From Bacteroidota bacterium (GTDB taxonomy: Bacteria; Bacteroidota; Bacteroidia; Cytophagales; Cyclobacteriaceae), in contig CANIVF010000040.1 of NCBI GenBank assembly GCA_947470895.1, positions 1 through 36,287 on the forward strand: a DNA stretch of 36,287 bases, given 5' to 3'. The notes beneath the pieces are model-generated. The model saw only the letters and a list, made by a program, of their open reading frames with translations, did not search any database and was not told the origin of the DNA. The position numbers and the translations under genes are program-made. This document shows, one piece after another, positions 1 to 11,715 of this stretch (positions are counted from its first letter, which is position 1; each line of letters begins with the position of its first letter).

Positions 1-120
1 AAACATGCAGGAAAAACAACACTCAATATCTCCGCCATTGGTGAAAAACGAATATGGTTAGACGGATTATTTGATATCGTCAGGCAAAAAGATCAACGAC
101 TAGCATTTTCTAATGCATAA
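1..120 (+). CDS. C-terminal end of an unrecognised protein (5' truncated)
   Basis: Frame 1 is open from the first base to a TAA at 118-120 and encodes the last 39 residues of a protein, ending DQRLAFSNA. The other two forward frames and the reverse frames are interrupted within this stretch, so this is the most likely coding frame. The tail has a short strand-like segment and a hydrophobic helix-like segment (WLDGLFDIV). I do not recognise the family. It reads in the same direction as gyrB and ends 131 bases before it. The spacer carries a promoter-like element, so the two are probably separate transcription units. Confidence 0.4.
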   Translation, partial: KHAGKTTLNISAIGEKRIWLDGLFDIVRQKDQRLAFSNA

Positions 121-224
121 TCTGGGGTTAATGATCCTCAAGAGCTTGCTCCGCAAAGTGTGCGATTAAAAAAAATACTTGAGTTTTTTACCTTAAAAAA
201 TACCTTAAACGCCTACAAAAACCG

Positions 225-232
225 TATTTTTG
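225..232 (+). promoter_or_regulatory. Putative gyrB promoter, -7 element
   Basis: TATTTTTG matches the Bacteroidota -7 consensus TAnnTTTG exactly. It lies 19 bases upstream of the gyrB ATG, which would give a very short leader. The -33 region is weak: only TTA at 205-207, about 17 bases upstream. This is inferred from sequence only. Confidence 0.45.
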
Positions 233-242
233 AAGGTTATAA

Positions 243-4359
<4,117 letters not shown>

Positions 4360-4363
<4 letters not shown>

Positions 4364-5268
4364 AACCGTCCTTTTTTGAATTCAATCTTTTTCTGAGTTA
4401 CATTCTTTTCAAAGAGGTGTAACATAATACCATCCTTTAAACCCACATCAGGAACAAGAATGCTGTTAGCGCGTGCCCATTCCATCACTTGAAGATAAAT
4501 TCCCGTTGCGGGTACAATAACATCAGCACGGTCAGGGTTCATTTGTAAATCATAGATGCGCTGATCCATCGTTTGACTTTCAATCATCTTACGAATCTCC
4601 TTTACCTTTTTGATAGGTAGGGCTTGCCCCGGTTTTTTCTTAGCCAGTTCAAAAATCTTGCTGATGTTTCCACCAGTTCCCACAGCAGTTAATTTACCGT
4701 ATTCTTTCTTCACGTTATCCTTTACCCACTTCTCCATATCATTCCACATCACTGGAGAGTCGTGATGTTCTAATACGCGTACCGAACCGACTTTAAAAGA
4801 ACGCGTTTTGATTTTAATCCCTTTTACAAACAGGTTGAGCTCCGTACTACCACCACCCACATCGATGTGCAAATAAGTATCACTGCCGAGGTAAGAAGCG
4901 ATAGCGCGGTTGATGAATTCAGCTTCTAAAAGTCCATCAATGATGTTTATCGTTACACCAATTTCATTCTTTACTTCTTCCGCTAACTCTGGTCCGTTTT
5001 CAGATTCACGCATCGCAGATGTTGCACAGAACATGTAGTCATCAACTTCATAGAGTTCAAGAAGTAACTTATACGCCTTCATAAGTTTCTTAAACTTCGC
5101 CTTGCTGATATCACTGATTCGGTTATCGTTGAATACATCATGCCCTAGTCGCAAAGGGAAACGAACGTATTCTAATTTCTTAAACAGGAGCTTGGGGCCT
5201 TGATCGTAGATGGTCGAGATTTGAAGGCGAATGGCGTTTGAACCAATGTCTATAGCAGCGAGTTTCAA
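4360..5268 (-). CDS. ppx: Ppx/GppA family phosphatase (exopolyphosphatase-like)
   Basis: Member of the ASKHA-fold Ppx/GppA family, which removes terminal phosphate from polyphosphate or from pppGpp. Visible motifs are the phosphate-1 loop AIDIGSNAIRL at residues 5-15, ATSAMRESENG, and phosphate-2 DVGGGSTEL beginning at D136. At 302 residues it has only the catalytic domain pair and lacks the C-terminal HD-like domain of long E. coli Ppx or GppA, as is common in Bacteroidota. It converges on ppk1 with a four-base overlap, so synthesis and breakdown of polyphosphate are encoded side by side on opposite strands. Sequence alone does not settle whether polyphosphate or pppGpp is the preferred substrate. 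Confidence 0.88.
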
Positions 5269-5296
5269 CGGAAGTGGTTAATGACGATTACCACTG

Positions 5297-5304
5297 CAAA
5301 ATAA
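5297..5304 (-). promoter_or_regulatory. Possible ppx promoter, -7 element
   Basis: On the minus strand this reads TTATTTTG, a 7 of 8 match to TAnnTTTG. It is 28 bases upstream of the ppx ATG and divergent from the metH promoter. No convincing -33 box was seen. Confidence 0.28.
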
Positions 5305-5316
5305 GCACATCGAATC

Positions 5317-5347
5317 TTTATATTTAACATGTTAATGCTTTTCTTTG
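5317..5347 (+). promoter_or_regulatory. Putative metH operon promoter
   Basis: TTTA at 5317-5320, 19 bases, then TTTCTTTG at 5340-5347 (7 of 8 to TAnnTTTG). A transcription start a few bases downstream would fall at or just before the first base of the SAM-I aptamer, which supports the placement. Confidence 0.42.
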
Positions 5348-5352
5348 CATTG

Positions 5353-5487
5353 CTTATCCAGAAAGACCGAGGGAAAGGGCCCACTGACGTCTTAGCAACC
5401 TTGCTCATAACTTGGTGCTAACTCCCTTCTGCAAAGAACAATCGTATGCAGAGAAGATAGGCGGCCCCTCATCAGGCTCTTTCTGGA
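5353..5487 (+). promoter_or_regulatory. SAM-I (S-box) riboswitch
   Basis: An RNA aptamer for S-adenosylmethionine upstream of the methionine synthase genes. Conserved S-box segments appear in order: CTTATCCAGAAAGACCGAGGG, AAGGGCCCACTGACG, CTTAGCAACC, GGTGCTAACTCCC. The closing helix P1 is visible as 5358-5366 pairing perfectly (9 bp) with 5478-5486. A further helix joins CTTCTGCA near 5427 with TGCAGAGAAG near 5447. No U-tract terminator lies between the aptamer and the start codon at 5509, so control is probably at translation. An alternative 8-bp pairing of 5477-5484 with 5502-5509 reaches the start codon. Confidence 0.93.
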
Positions 5488-5508
5488 AAGAAACTTAAAA
5501 GAGAAAGA

Positions 5509-6510
5509 GTGAATAAAATTCAAGGAATATTAAAAGAACGCATCTTAGTACTGGATGGTGCTATGGGTACGATGATTCAACGTCATACGTTGGAAGAGGT
5601 CGATTTCAGAGGCGATCGTTTTAAGGATCATAAATCTCCACTGAAGGGTAACAATGATTTGTTATCCATTACCCAATCGGATATCATCAAAGATATTCAT
5701 CGTCAGTATTTGTTGGCTGGCGCTGATATCATCGAAACCAATACATTCAGCAGTACTTCTATTGCTCAAGCTGATTATCACTTGGAGCATATTGTTTATG
5801 AGCTGAATTATCAATCCGCAAAGATTGCCAAAGAAGTTGCTGTAGAGATAACGAAGTCAAATCCTGAAAATCCACGCTTTGTAGCAGGCGCACTTGGGCC
5901 AACGAATAGAACGGCATCCTTATCTCCCGATGTAAACAATCCTGGCTTTCGCGCAGTTTCATTTGATGATTTGCGCATTGCGTACAAAGAACAAGTGAAA
6001 GGTTTGCTGGATGGGGGCGCAGATGTGCTGCTGGTTGAAACTGTATTTGATACACTCAATGCCAAAGCTGCTTTGTTTGCGATACAGGAATATTTTGAAG
6101 AAACAGGAAAACAAGTTCCGATCATGGTATCGGGTACCATTACAGATGCCAGTGGTCGTACGTTGTCGGGGCAAACTACAGATGCATTTCTGATTTCACT
6201 ATCCCATGTTCCGTTGTTAAGCATCGGATTGAACTGTGCATTAGGCGCAGCGCAATTGCGTCCTTACTTGCAAGTGTTAAATGAACATGCACCATTCTTT
6301 GTCAGCGCTTATCCTAATGCTGGTTTACCTAATGAGTTTGGTCACTACGATCAATCACCCAAAGAGATGGGCGTGCAAATGGAAGAGTTTTTGAAAGAAG
6401 GACTGGTTAATATTGTTGGAGGTTGTTGTGGCACCACTCCGGATCACATCCGTGTGATTGCAGAGGTGGCAAAAAAATATAAACCCAGGGAGGTAGCTCA
6501 ACATGCATAG
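5509..6510 (+). CDS. metH: Methionine synthase, homocysteine-binding subunit (split MetH N-terminal domain)
   Basis: Zn-dependent homocysteine S-methyltransferase domain, which activates homocysteine for methyl transfer from methylcobalamin. The 333 residues align with the first domain of E. coli Met[41 protein letters not shown]. The zinc ligands are visible as C243 (GLNCALGA) and C306-C307 ([11 protein letters not shown]). The start is GTG at 5509, chosen because the conserved N-terminus begins only a few codons later. The frame ends in the linker that joins the homocysteine and folate domains in one-piece MetH and overlaps the next gene by eight bases. It is under the SAM-I riboswitch. The protein needs its partner to complete the catalytic cycle. 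Confidence 0.94.
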   Translation: MNKIQGILKERILVLDGAMGTMIQRHTLEEVDFRGDRFKDHKSPLKGNNDLLSITQSDIIKDIHRQYLLAGADIIETNTFSSTSIAQADYHLEHIVYELNYQSAKIAKEVAVEITKSNPENPRFVAGALGPTNRTASLSPDVNNPGFRAVSFDDLRIAYKEQVKGLLDGGADVLLVETVFDTLNAKAALFAIQEYFEETGKQVPIMVSGTITDASGRTLSGQTTDAFLISLSHVPLLSIGLNCALGAAQLRPYLQVLNEHAPFFVSAYPNAGLPNEFGHYDQSPKEMGVQMEEFLKEGLVNIVGGCCGTTPDHIRVIAEVAKKYKPREVAQHA

Positions 6511-9172
6511 ACCATTAAAACTTAGCGGACTTGAGGCAGTAGTGATTACTCCCGGTTCTAATTTTGTCAACATCGGTGAACGCACAAACGTTACTGGCTC
6601 TGCCAAATTTCTTAAGCTAATTAAGGATGACCAGTTTGATGAAGCACTGAGTGTGGCATTGGATCAGGTGCGCGGAGGAGCACAGGTAATTGATGTGAAT
6701 ATGGACGAAGGTATGCTTGACTCTGAGTCAGCCATGGTTCGGTTCCTCAATCTCATGGCTTCAGAGCCAGAAATTTCTCGTATCCCGGTGATGATTGATT
6801 CATCGAAGTGGGACGTGATTGAAGCAGGCTTAAAATGTTTACAAGGCAAAGGCATTGTAAACTCCATCAGCTTAAAGGCTGGTGAAGAAGAATTTATACG
6901 CCAAGCAAAGTTGGTAAGAAGGTATGGTGCCGCTACAGTGGTAATGGCATTTGATGAACTAGGTCAGGCCGATACCTATCAACGCAGAATTGATATTTGT
7001 AAACGAGCATACGACATCCTGGTCAATCAGGTGCATTTTCCTCCTGAGGACATCATCTTTGATCCGAATATTTTTCCTGTTGCTACGGGAATTGATGAAC
7101 ATAGAAACTATGCGCTTGATTTTTTCAAAGCGACAAAATGGATCAGAGAAAATCTTTTTGGTGCACACGTCAGTGGAGGTGTAAGTAACGTTTCGTTCAG
7201 CTTCCGCGGAAATCAGAAGGTGAGGGAAGCGATGCACTCAGCATTTTTATATCATGCCATTCAACATGGTATGGATATGGGAATTGTGAACCCTACCATG
7301 CTGGAAGTGTATGATGAAATTCCGAAAGATCTATTAGAGCGTGTTGAAGATGTATTGTTGAATCGGAGAGAAGATTCGACAGAACGTCTCCTTGAATTTG
7401 CTGAAACCGTCAAAGGATCTGCAAAGAAAAAAGAGTTGGACGATGAGTGGAGAAAAGGGACTGTAGAAGAACGCATTAATCATTCGTTGGTAAAAGGCAT
7501 CATTGATTTCATCGATGCTGACACAGAAGAAGCGCTGCAAAAATACGGTAAGCCGTTGAATGTGATTGAAGGTCCACTCATGGTAGGAATGAATGTAGTG
7601 GGCGATTTATTCGGAGCAGGAAAAATGTTTTTACCTCAAGTGGTAAAAAGTGCACGCGTTATGAAAAAATCGGTGGCCTGGTTAACACCTTTCCTAGAGG
7701 AAGAGAAAAGAAAAAGCGGAAAGGAAGGACAAGCAGCTGCAAAGATTCTCTTAGCAACGGTGAAGGGGGATGTGCATGACATTGGTAAGAACATCGTTGG
7801 TGTGGTATTGGCCTGCAATAATTATAACGTCATTGATTTAGGTGTTATGGTGCCAGCTGAAAAGATTCTGGAAGCAGCTAAGCGTGAAAAGGTAGATGTT
7901 ATTGGACTAAGCGGATTGATTACTCCTTCATTGGATGAAATGGTTCACTTCGCCAAAGAGATGGAGCGGGAAAAAATGGATTTGCCACTTCTGATTGGCG
8001 GAGCCACCACATCTCGCATACATACTGCTGTAAAAATCGATCCTGTTTATTCAGGTGTGGTGGTTCATGTACTGGACGCTTCTCGTTCTGTGCCGGTAGC
8101 TAGTGAATTAATTAATCAGGATACGCGAGGTGCATTCAAAGCAAGAATCAAACAGGAGTATGTTGATCTTCGTAAGGATCACGAAGGAAGACAACAATTG
8201 AAGAATTATATTCCTTTGGATGAGGCAAGAAAGAATCGTGTAAAAGTTGATTGGTCTCAGGTTAATTTCCAAATACCAACTTTTACCGGAAGAAAGGAAT
8301 TGGTAAACTATTCATTGGAAGAAATAAGGAAATACATTGATTGGACTCCCTTCTTTCAAACCTGGATGCTGGCAGGAAGATATCCGGGAATTCTTAAAGA
8401 TACCGTGGTAGGCGTTGAAGCAACGAAATTATTTGCAGAGGCCAACACGATGTTGGATGAAATTGTAGCCAACAAGAGTCTTCAGGCAAATGGTGTGGTT
8501 GCTTTTTATCCGGCTGTCAATCGGGGAGATGATGTTAAGGTATTAACTGATGAAGATCAGCCTAATGCAACGTTTCATTTCCTCCGTCAGCAAAACAAGA
8601 AAGCACAAAACCTTCCCAATTTTTGCTTAGCGGATTTTGTATCACCAAAAGAAGGTCAGGATTATTTTGGAATGTTTGCTGTTACTTCAGGGATAGGTTT
8701 AGAGTTATTAGTTGAAAAACATAAAGCCAATCATGATGATTATTCAGAAATCATGGCCAAAGCTCTTGCCGATCGTTTAGCCGAAGCCTTTGCGGAATGT
8801 TTGCACGAAAAGGTGCGCAAAGAGTTTTGGGGCTATGCTTCCGATGAGAAATTAACAACCGATCAATTAATCTCAGAAGAATACAATGGTATCCGTCCAG
8901 CCCCAGGTTATCCGGCTTGCCCGGATCACACCGAGAAAAAATTGTTGTTTGAACTACTCGATGCCAACAAAGTTGGGATAACACTGACTGAATCGTATGC
9001 CATGTATCCGGGAGCAGCGGTGAGTGGTTTCTACTTCTCTAATCAAAACTCAAAGTATTTCGGACTTGGTAAAATCGAAAGAGATCAAGTGGAAGACTAT
9101 GCACGAAGAAAGGGAATCAGCGTGGAGGAGGTAGAGAAATGGCTCGCACCCAACTTATCCTATGATATTTAA
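6503..9172 (+). CDS. metH: Methionine synthase, folate/cobalamin/reactivation subunit (split MetH C-terminal part)
   Basis: Carries the remaining MetH modules in 889 residues. The methyltetrahydrofolate-binding domain starts at [16 protein letters not shown] and contains [11 protein letters not shown]. The cobalamin cap and B12-binding domain contain the D423-x-H425-x-x-G428 motif ([13 protein letters not shown]), where H425 is the lower cobalt ligand, plus [14 protein letters not shown]. The C-terminal SAM-dependent reactivation domain contains [15 protein letters not shown] and [12 protein letters not shown]. With the 333-residue partner the total is 1222 residues, close to one-piece E. coli MetH. 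The ATG lies inside the end of the upstream frame (eight-base overlap), which suggests coupled translation. metF follows 17 bases later. Confidence 0.96.
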   Translation: MHRPLKLSGLEAVVITPGSNFVNIGERTNVTGSAKFLKLIKDDQFDEALSVALDQVRGGAQVIDVNMDEGMLDSESAMVRFLNLMASEPEISRIPVMIDSSKWDVIEAGLKCLQGKGIVNSISLKAGEEEFIRQAKLVRRYGAATVVMAFDELGQADTYQRRIDICKRAYDILVNQVHFPPEDIIFDPNIFPVATGIDEHRNYALDFFKATKWIRENLFGAHVSGGVSNVSFSFRGNQKVREAMHSAFLYHAIQHGMDMGIVNPTMLEVYDEIPKDLLERVEDVLLNRREDSTERLLEFAETVKGSAKKKELDDEWRKGTVEERINHSLVKGIIDFIDADTEEALQKYGKPLNVIEGPLMVGMNVVGDLFGAGKMFLPQVVKSARVMKKSVAWLTPFLEEEKRKSGKEGQAAAKILLATVKGDVHDIGKNIVGVVLACNNYNVIDLGVMVPAEKILEAAKREKVDVIGLSGLITPSLDEMVHFAKEMEREKMDLPLLIGGATTSRIHTAVKIDPVYSGVVVHVLDASRSVPVASELINQDTRGAFKARIKQEYVDLRKDHEGRQQLKNYIPLDEARKNRVKVDWSQVNFQIPTFTGRKELVNYSLEEIRKYIDWTPFFQTWMLAGRYPGILKDTVVGVEATKLFAEANTMLDEIVANKSLQANGVVAFYPAVNRGDDVKVLTDEDQPNATFHFLRQQNKKAQNLPNFCLADFVSPKEGQDYFGMFAVTSGIGLELLVEKHKANHDDYSEIMAKALADRLAEAFAECLHEKVRKEFWGYASDEKLTTDQLISEEYNGIRPAPGYPACPDHTEKKLLFELLDANKVGITLTESYAMYPGAAVSGFYFSNQNSKYFGLGKIERDQVEDYARRKGISVEEVEKWLAPNLSYDI

Positions 9173-9189
9173 GAATTGAAATCCATGTT

Positions 9190-10146
9190 ATGAAAGTAGT
9201 AGATCATATTAAAAACGCAAACGGCAAAACGGTATTTACCATTGAGATATTACCGCCTTTAAAGGGTGAGAATATCAATAACCTGTTTAACAACTTGGAC
9301 CCCTTGATGGAATTCAAACCTCCGTTTATTGATGTTACCTATCATCGCGAGGAGTACGTTTATAGAAAGAAGGAGGGAGGATTATTGGAAAAGATATCAA
9401 CTCGCAAACGACCAGGCACGGTAGGAATTTGTGCGGCAATACAAAACCATTATAAGGTAGACACTGTTCCGCATATTATTTGTGGAGGATTTAGTAAAGA
9501 AGAGACAGAGAACGCATTGATCGATCTTCATTTCTTAGGAGTTGATAATGTGCTTGTTCTTCAAGGCGATGCCATTAAAAGCGAAAGTAAGTTCGTTCCT
9601 GAACTGGATGGTCATAAGTATGCATCGGAATTGCTTGATCAAGTGGTGAAGATGAATAATGGAATTTATCTGGATGAAGAATTGGAGAGTGCAGCCCCCA
9701 CCAATTTTTGTATTGGTGTTGCAGGCTATCCTGAAAAACATTTTAATGCACCCAACTTAAAAACTGATCTAAAATATCTGAAGTTGAAAGTTGATATGGG
9801 AGCAGAGTACATAGTGACCCAGATGTTTTTCGATAATAAGAAGTATTTTGATTTTGTTGACAAGTGTAGGGAGGCAGGTATCAATGTGCCCATCATTCCA
9901 GGGCTTAAGCCACTAACCGGAAAGGCTCAACTAACGGTTCTCCCAAAGACATTTCATATAGATATCCCTGAAGAACTATCGGAGGAAGCTGAAAAATGTA
10001 AAGACAACGTTTCGCTGAAAGAAGTGGGTATTCGTTGGGCCATTCACCAGTCGAAAGAGTTGATAAAAAGAGGTGTGCCTACACTTCATTTTTATTCTAT
10101 GGGTAAATCAGATCCGATCTATAGAATTGCCAAAGAGTTGTTTTGA
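9190..10146 (+). CDS. metF: 5,10-methylenetetrahydrofolate reductase
   Basis: FAD-dependent enzyme that makes 5-methyltetrahydrofolate, the methyl donor for MetH. The 318 residues include the early glutamate in FTIEILPPLKGE, the HIICGGFSKEE segment, GVDNVLVLQGD, VAGYPEKH, GAEYIVTQMFFDNKKY, VPIIPGLKPLTG and the C-terminal GVPTLHFYSMGK. It sits 17 bases after the second metH gene on the same strand, ahead of a strong hairpin, so it is the last gene of a SAM-riboswitch-controlled methyl-cycle operon. Confidence 0.96.
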   Translation: MKVVDHIKNANGKTVFTIEILPPLKGENINNLFNNLDPLMEFKPPFIDVTYHREEYVYRKKEGGLLEKISTRKRPGTVGICAAIQNHYKVDTVPHIICGGFSKEETENALIDLHFLGVDNVLVLQGDAIKSESKFVPELDGHKYASELLDQVVKMNNGIYLDEELESAAPTNFCIGVAGYPEKHFNAPNLKTDLKYLKLKVDMGAEYIVTQMFFDNKKYFDFVDKCREAGINVPIIPGLKPLTGKAQLTVLPKTFHIDIPEELSEEAEKCKDNVSLKEVGIRWAIHQSKELIKRGVPTLHFYSMGKSDPIYRIAKELF

Positions 10147-10149
10147 AAT

Positions 10150-10181
10150 AAAAAGCACCGGTTTTGAAACCGGTGCTTTTT
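10150..10181. terminator. Bidirectional intrinsic terminator between metF and the SGNH gene
   Basis: A near-perfect inverted repeat with core GCACCGGTT/AACCGGTGC is flanked by A-tracts on the left and T-tracts on the right. It gives a strong hairpin followed by U residues on either strand. metF ends at 10146 and the convergent SGNH gene ends at 10203, so it serves both. Confidence 0.9.
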
Positions 10182-10202
10182 ATTTGATTAGTTAATTTTT
10201 AC

Positions 10203-11696
10203 TTAAGGAGTTGGTAGTTCGTTAGAAGGATAATCATTTGGATTGCATAGGGGAATACTTGATCCCCACTTTGCATTAATTGCTGTGATGAACAGGTTTG
10301 CTATGTATGCGGATCCCCGGGCATTAGGGTGAACTCCATCTAATGAAAATGCACCGAACGGAGGTAATATCGAAGCCGCTAAAGCGGATCCATTAACGGA
10401 GACTTTACCAGCCTTAAGATCTTTCAGCGCGGAATTCACGTCTATCAAAACCAATCGTGAACTCTGCGCGCTAACGGCAGCAGCAATACTGGTGTTGAAT
10501 TGAGTAACGGCATTTTGAATTTCAGTGATTTCGGATGGAATCAAGATAAGATCATCACCTTTTAAAGAAAGAGCGCCAGCACTTGACGTATTAATTAAAG
10601 GGGCAGTAACACCGTTCTTGGCACCGCCTCCTAAGTCAGCACCAAGATAAGAAGCAGCCGTGAGGCACACTAAATCAGTTGAGGTAGTTTGTCTTGCTTT
10701 GGCATAGGGAAGTAATCCAGCATAGGGGCCTGCCATGTATGGTGTTAAATCAGTCAATGTTTCGTCTGTGATGAGAATTGCATTTTGACCTGCCTTATAA
10801 GTTAATCTTCTCTTGGTAGCCTCTTCCGCTGTAATGATTAAATTAGCCACCATTCCGGTAAGAAAAGCGTTATAGTTGTTGGCTAAGAGACTCGTTAAAG
10901 CGGAGGCAGATTCAGCACTCAAGGGTATTGGATTATAAACTACCGTTGAGAAGAACGGAGCCGAGGTAACATCCGGTATGTTAGCAACAGCGCCTTCTGC
11001 GTCCGCTTTTGCGTTCAGTATTTCGGTAAGTGCTAAGTTAAACAGGGTCTGAAATGTGGCAGGTGAAGTGAGCGTTCCTGCAGCGGATGCACCCGCTGTA
11101 GCATATCCCAGCGCATCATTATTGCCAAGCCAAAATGTGAAAAAAGTACCATTACTCATAGCGGCTTTAGCGTCTCCAATCAACGTGGACGAGCCTGGGT
11201 TAGAAGCTATTCTAGCATAATACGGATTAGCAGCTAATGCAGGTGATTGTGCAGATCCGATGGTAACACCGGGAACTCCAAAATTATTAAGAGTTGCTTT
11301 ACCAGCAAATGGAGCCAATGAAGCATTACCATCTCCAGCTAAAGGTACTGGTGCAGGTGAGCCATTTACTATTTTAAGTTTTAATCTTCCTAGCGTACAT
11401 CCTCCTGCAGGGTTAAAACATCCATTATCGGAATTAACAGACGGAACATTAAAGGTTCCACCGCCAACTAGGGCTAATTGTTTGGACAGTGCAGAAACGT
11501 AAGAAGTGTTTTGACCTGCAGTATAGAGTGCTCCATTCATGAATCCTGCTGTCAGGGAATTTCCCACGGACACCATTTTCGTAAAATCAAGATCTGCAAC
11601 AGCAGGTTGCGGTAATTCAGGTAATGTGTATTGGTCACAAGCTCCTATGAGCGTTGCTAACGTCAATATAATTGAGTATTTCTTAATGTTTTTCAT
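10203..11696 (-). CDS. SGNH/GDSL-family hydrolase lipoprotein
   Basis: Predicted surface or periplasmic lipoprotein esterase of about 497 residues. I take the start as ATG at 11696; the frame can be extended to a TTG at 11705. The signal peptide ends in a lipobox TLIGAC with lipidated C20. Four SGNH blocks can be traced: GNSLTAG (nucleophile S47), a glycine-bearing segment near NNFGVPG, GNND at 191-194 with oxyanion N193, and DGVHPNARG with catalytic D453 and H456. The stretch between blocks III and V is unusually long and rich in Ala and Thr, so the substrate is not predictable. It lies 19 bases downstream of the TonB receptor and is probably cotranscribed with it, which suggests surface hydrolysis tied to uptake. 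Confidence 0.85.
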   Translation of the reverse strand: MKNIKKYSIILTLATLIGACDQYTLPELPQPAVADLDFTKMVSVGNSLTAGFMNGALYTAGQNTSYVSALSKQLALVGGGTFNVPSVNSDNGCFNPAGGCTLGRLKLKIVNGSPAPVPLAGDGNASLAPFAGKATLNNFGVPGVTIGSAQSPALAANPYYARIASNPGSSTLIGDAKAAMSNGTFFTFWLGNNDALGYATAGASAAGTLTSPATFQTLFNLALTEILNAKADAEGAVANIPDVTSAPFFSTVVYNPIPLSAESASALTSLLANNYNAFLTGMVANLIITAEEATKRRLTYKAGQNAILITDETLTDLTPYMAGPYAGLLPYAKARQTTSTDLVCLTAASYLGADLGGGAKNGVTAPLINTSSAGALSLKGDDLILIPSEITEIQNAVTQFNTSIAAAVSAQSSRLVLIDVNSALKDLKAGKVSVNGSALAASILPPFGAFSLDGVHPNARGSAYIANLFITAINAKWGSSIPLCNPNDYPSNELPTP

Positions 11697-11715
11697 AATC
11701 TTCAATATTGGAGGA

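Noticed and set aside
5811-6224. Minus-strand frames within the first metH gene
   Set aside because: They are antisense to a conserved enzyme domain and carry no motif or promoter.
6495-6515. Frameshift or sequencing error splitting metH
   Set aside because: The break falls in the natural interdomain linker, there is a proper ATG and stop with an eight-base overlap, and both products are complete domains.
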